7,564 nucleotides of DNA, taken from NCBI GenBank assembly GCA_903873565.1, contig CAIQOY010000074.1, forward strand, positions 1 through 7,564. Reading direction: 5' to 3'. This document shows, piece after piece, positions 5,711 to 7,564 of this stretch; within the stretch, counting starts at the first letter, position 1; the number at the start of each line of letters is the position of its first letter. The notes under the pieces were generated by a model. The model made no database searches. It was not told the DNA's origin and saw only the letters and a program-made list of their open reading frames with translations. This DNA is from an uncultured Actinomycetes bacterium. Its GTDB lineage: Bacteria; Actinomycetota; Thermoleophilia; Gaiellales; F1-60-MAGs149. Position numbers and translations under genes: made by a program.

Positions 5711-6538
5711 ATGCCGTTCGTGACGCTGTCGAACGACAACCGCATCTACTACGAGCTGACCGGCCCCGAGGACGGCCCCGTCGTCCTGCAGTTCGGGGGC
5801 TCGCTGTTCGGCCGCCACAACTTCGGGTTCGTCAACGACGGCTTCCGCGAGCGCGGCTTCCGGCTGCTCTCGTACGACGCCACCGGCTACGGCCGCTCCG
5901 ACTGCCCGAAGGAGCCCTACTCCGTCGAGGGCTGGGCCGACGAGGGCGCGCTGCTCCTCGACGCGCTCGGCTTCGACCGCGTCTTCGTGCACGGCACCTC
6001 GATGGGCGGCATGGTCACGATCGCCTTCACCGGCAAGTACCCCGAGCGCGTCATCGCCGCCTGCTCCGACTGCGGCATGGCCCGCTGCGACCTCTACCGC
6101 CGGGTCTACTTCCGCACCTGGCGGAAGATGGCCGAGGCGATGCCGCTCGACGACTTCTGCGACCTGATCACGATCCAGGCCGTCGGCGACCACTTCCTCG
6201 CCGCCAACCCCGACACCTTCGAGATGGTGCGGCACGTGATCCGGCTCAACCCGCCGTACACGATCCGCTGGGCCTGCCTGGCCATGGAGACCATGGACCT
6301 CGAGCCGCTGGCCCGCCAGATCCAGCGGCCGATCCTGTTCACGAACGGCACCCGGGACACCATGACCCCGCCGCGGCTGGCCGAGGGGGGCTTCTCCGCC
6401 CACGACATCGCCGCGGCGATCGGCGACTGGGCCACGGTGCACGAGTTCCCCGAGATCGGCCACGCCGACCTGCTCGAGTGCCCCGAGGAGGCCACCGAGC
6501 TCGTCACGTCCTTCTTCCACGCGCACGCGGACGCCTAG
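5711..6538 (+). CDS. Alpha/beta hydrolase
   Basis: The 275-residue product is an alpha/beta-hydrolase-fold enzyme, probably cytoplasmic, that cleaves an ester, lactone, amide or C-C bond. The catalytic triad is readable: Ser97 in the nucleophile elbow GTSMGG, Asp216 in NGTRD and His251 in EIGHAD. The oxyanion region reads QFGGSLFG (27-34) instead of the common HG motif, and YDATGYGRSD (55-64) is the usual loop after strand 4. The cap region, about residues 118-200, is helical and has Cys118, Cys121, Cys126 and Cys150. The ATG follows GAGGAGGAGG at an optimal distance, which fixes the start. It is the first gene of the plus operon with the LLM oxidoreductase and is divergent from two SDR genes. 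It could cleave a lactone or carbamoyl/acyl intermediate made by its neighbours. RutD-like or homoserine-acetyltransferase-like relatives cannot be excluded. Confidence 0.92.
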   Translation: MPFVTLSNDNRIYYELTGPEDGPVVLQFGGSLFGRHNFGFVNDGFRERGFRLLSYDATGYGRSDCPKEPYSVEGWADEGALLLDALGFDRVFVHGTSMGGMVTIAFTGKYPERVIAACSDCGMARCDLYRRVYFRTWRKMAEAMPLDDFCDLITIQAVGDHFLAANPDTFEMVRHVIRLNPPYTIRWACLAMETMDLEPLARQIQRPILFTNGTRDTMTPPRLAEGGFSAHDIAAAIGDWATVHEFPEIGHADLLECPEEATELVTSFFHAHADA

Positions 6539-6542
6539 GAGG
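6537..6542 (+). promoter_or_regulatory. Shine-Dalgarno AGGAGG overlapping the hydrolase stop codon
   Basis: The hydrolase TAG (6536-6538) supplies the first two bases of a perfect AGGAGG, which stands 6 bases before the ATG at 6549. The arrangement fixes the start of the LLM gene and couples its translation to termination on the hydrolase gene. Confidence 0.8.
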
Positions 6543-6548
6543 CGCACC

Positions 6549-7550
6549 ATGCACTTCGGCATCACCGTCCTCCCCGACCCGCCCTACACGGACCTCGTCC
6601 GCCTCTTCAAGCAGGCGGAGGACGCCGGCTTCGAGATCGGCTGGACCTACGACAGCCACGTCCTCTGGCAGGACCCCTACCCGCTCCTGACCGCCGCGGC
6701 GCTCGGCACCGAGCGCATCAAGCTCGGCATGTGCGTGACCAACCCGGGCACGCGCGAGCCCACCGTCACCGCGTCGGCGCACGCCACCCTGCAGGACATC
6801 TCGAACGGCCGCATGGTGTTCGGGATCGGCCGCGGCGACTCCGCGCGCCGCTACATCGGCCTGCAGCCCGTCAAGGTCGCCGAGTACGAGCAGGCGACGG
6901 CGATGATGAAGGACCTGATGAACGGCCGGAAGGCCGAGTGGAACGGCAAGGAGCTCCAGCTCGAGTGGGCGCAGGACCAGCCGGAGATCCCGTTCTACCT
7001 GGCCGGCTACGGGCCGCGCGCGCTGGCGGTCGCGGGCCGGCACGCCGACGGCGTGATCATCCAGCTCGCCGACCCGGAGATCATCCAGTGGATCATGGGC
7101 CTGGCCCGGGCGGCCGCCGAGGAGGCCGGGCGCGACCCGGACCTGCTCGAGCCGATCGTCTGCGCCCCAGCCGTCCTGATGGACGACATGGCCGCGGCCC
7201 GTGACGCCAGCCGCTGGTTCCCGGCGATGGTCTCGAACCACGTCTTCGACCTGCTGCAGCGCTACGACAAGTCCGAGCTGCCCGAGGCCCTGACGTCGTA
7301 CATGGACCGGCGCGAGTTCTACAACTACGACGACCACTCCCGCGAGGGCGCCGCCCACGGCGAGTTCGTCGACGACGAGACCGCGGACCGCTTCTCGATC
7401 CTCGGCTCGGTCGAGCAGCACGTCGCCAAGCTCAAGGAGCTCGAGGCGATCGGCGTCAAGCACTACAACATCTACCTGATGGCCGGCGACCGCGAGCGCA
7501 CGATCGACGTCTACGGCGAGCAGATCATCCCGCAGTTCGCCAAGGGCTGA
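6549..7550 (+). CDS. LLM-class (luciferase-like) oxidoreductase, probably F420- or FMN-dependent
   Basis: The 333-residue product is a single-domain TIM-barrel enzyme of the bacterial luciferase-like superfamily and is full length. Visible are the N-terminal strand HFGITVLP, the segment VTNPGTREP (63-71), the conserved ISNGRMVFGIGRGDSARRYIG (84-104) and the phosphate-site motif AGYGPRALAVAGRHADGVI (152-170). The C-terminal region has SILGSVEQHVAKLKELEAIGVKHY, seen in F420-type members. The NPGTR and GRGDS pattern is more like methylenetetrahydromethanopterin-reductase-type F420 enzymes than luciferase itself. From memory it resembles the group named TIGR03842, which I recall occurring beside dihydropyrimidinase genes; I could not check this. 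It may reduce or hydroxylate a ring, or insert oxygen into a ketone if FMN-dependent. It is much shorter than the pyrimidine monooxygenase RutA. It is coupled to the hydrolase upstream. Confidence 0.9.
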   Translation: MHFGITVLPDPPYTDLVRLFKQAEDAGFEIGWTYDSHVLWQDPYPLLTAAALGTERIKLGMCVTNPGTREPTVTASAHATLQDISNGRMVFGIGRGDSARRYIGLQPVKVAEYEQATAMMKDLMNGRKAEWNGKELQLEWAQDQPEIPFYLAGYGPRALAVAGRHADGVIIQLADPEIIQWIMGLARAAAEEAGRDPDLLEPIVCAPAVLMDDMAAARDASRWFPAMVSNHVFDLLQRYDKSELPEALTSYMDRREFYNYDDHSREGAAHGEFVDDETADRFSILGSVEQHVAKLKELEAIGVKHYNIYLMAGDRERTIDVYGEQIIPQFAKG

Positions 7551-7562
7551 GAACGGCCGTTC
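7551..7562. repeat. Perfect 12-bp palindrome right after the LLM stop codon
   Basis: gaacggccgttc is self-complementary over all 12 bases and begins at the base after the TGA. As a single-stranded hairpin it would be weak (four pairs with a four-base loop), so a protein-binding site or the start of a longer terminator is possible. The window ends two bases later, so its context is not visible. Confidence 0.4.
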
Positions 7563-7564
7563 GC

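Noticed and set aside
5602..5745. 48-residue N-terminal extension of the upstream SDR
   Set aside because: It would cross the promoter and palindrome and is Pro/Arg/Gly-rich. ATG 5601 starts directly at the conserved fold and has a purine-rich site upstream.
4841..6565. Long N-terminal extension of the downstream SDR frame on the minus strand, giving an 817-residue protein
   Set aside because: The extension runs out of frame through the neighbouring SDR, the control region and antisense to the hydrolase, and is Arg/Gly-rich. The GTG at 4840 gives a normal SDR.
4352..6690. Plus-strand frames of 434 and 576 codons over the SDR and hydrolase genes
   Set aside because: Low-complexity shadows of well-supported genes in other frames.
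5711..7550. Assignment of the hydrolase-LLM pair as a true Rut operon (rutD-rutA)
   Set aside because: RutA is longer and the other Rut genes (rutB, rutC, rutE, rutF, rutG) are not in the window. Similarity is at superfamily level only.
1..7564. tRNA, rRNA, CRISPR array, insertion sequence or riboswitch
   Set aside because: No cloverleaf, repeat-spacer pattern, transposase or terminal inverted repeats, or long structured leader was seen. The two longest clear non-coding stretches are about 110 bases each.

Overview
The window is about 7.6 kb of very GC-rich, densely coding bacterial chromosome. Nearly every third codon position is G or C. Candidate promoters show only a TAnnnT-type -10 element (TATCAT, TATCCT, TAGACT) with no clear -35. 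One gene may have an almost leaderless transcript, and a flavin/F420-type LLM oxidoreductase is present. Together these suggest a high-GC actinobacterium, possibly of the Thermoleophilia/Solirubrobacterales type. That placement is inference; there is no rRNA or other marker gene. No mobile element, tRNA, rRNA or CRISPR array was seen.

Layout from left to right. (1) 1-726, minus strand: an EamA/DMT-family multispanning transporter whose C-terminus lies beyond the left edge. (2) 727-837: a 111-base divergent control region with an imperfect inverted repeat and a TATCAT promoter candidate. (3) 838-2235, plus: a D-hydantoinase/dihydropyrimidinase with a complete metal and substrate site, followed by a strong GC hairpin. 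(4) 2314-3594, plus: an unrecognised protein with one N-terminal membrane anchor and an apparently duplicated outer domain, preceded by TAGACT almost on top of its ATG. (5) 3613-4110, plus: an RDD-family membrane protein, probably co-transcribed with gene 4. (6) 4840-4112 and 5601-4837, minus: two paralogous short-chain dehydrogenases (SDRs) joined by a GTGA start/stop overlap. They converge on the RDD gene with one base between the stop codons. (7) 5602-5710: a second divergent control region with mirror-image -10 elements and a near-perfect 20-bp palindrome. (8) 5711-6538 and 6549-7550, plus: an alpha/beta hydrolase and an LLM-class oxidoreductase joined by a Shine-Dalgarno sequence that overlaps the first gene's stop codon.

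The most coherent system is the four-gene divergent cassette at 4112-7550: two SDRs facing an alpha/beta hydrolase and an LLM oxidoreductase around one compact, symmetric control region. These enzyme classes would suit a small oxidative catabolic route (alcohol to ketone by SDR, oxygen insertion or other flavin/F420 redox step by the LLM enzyme, ester/lactone/amide hydrolysis by the hydrolase). With the nearby hydantoinase and transporter it could instead process cyclic amides such as pyrimidines or hydantoins. The substrate cannot be read from the sequence. No regulator gene lies in the window, so the regulator that would bind the palindrome is unknown.
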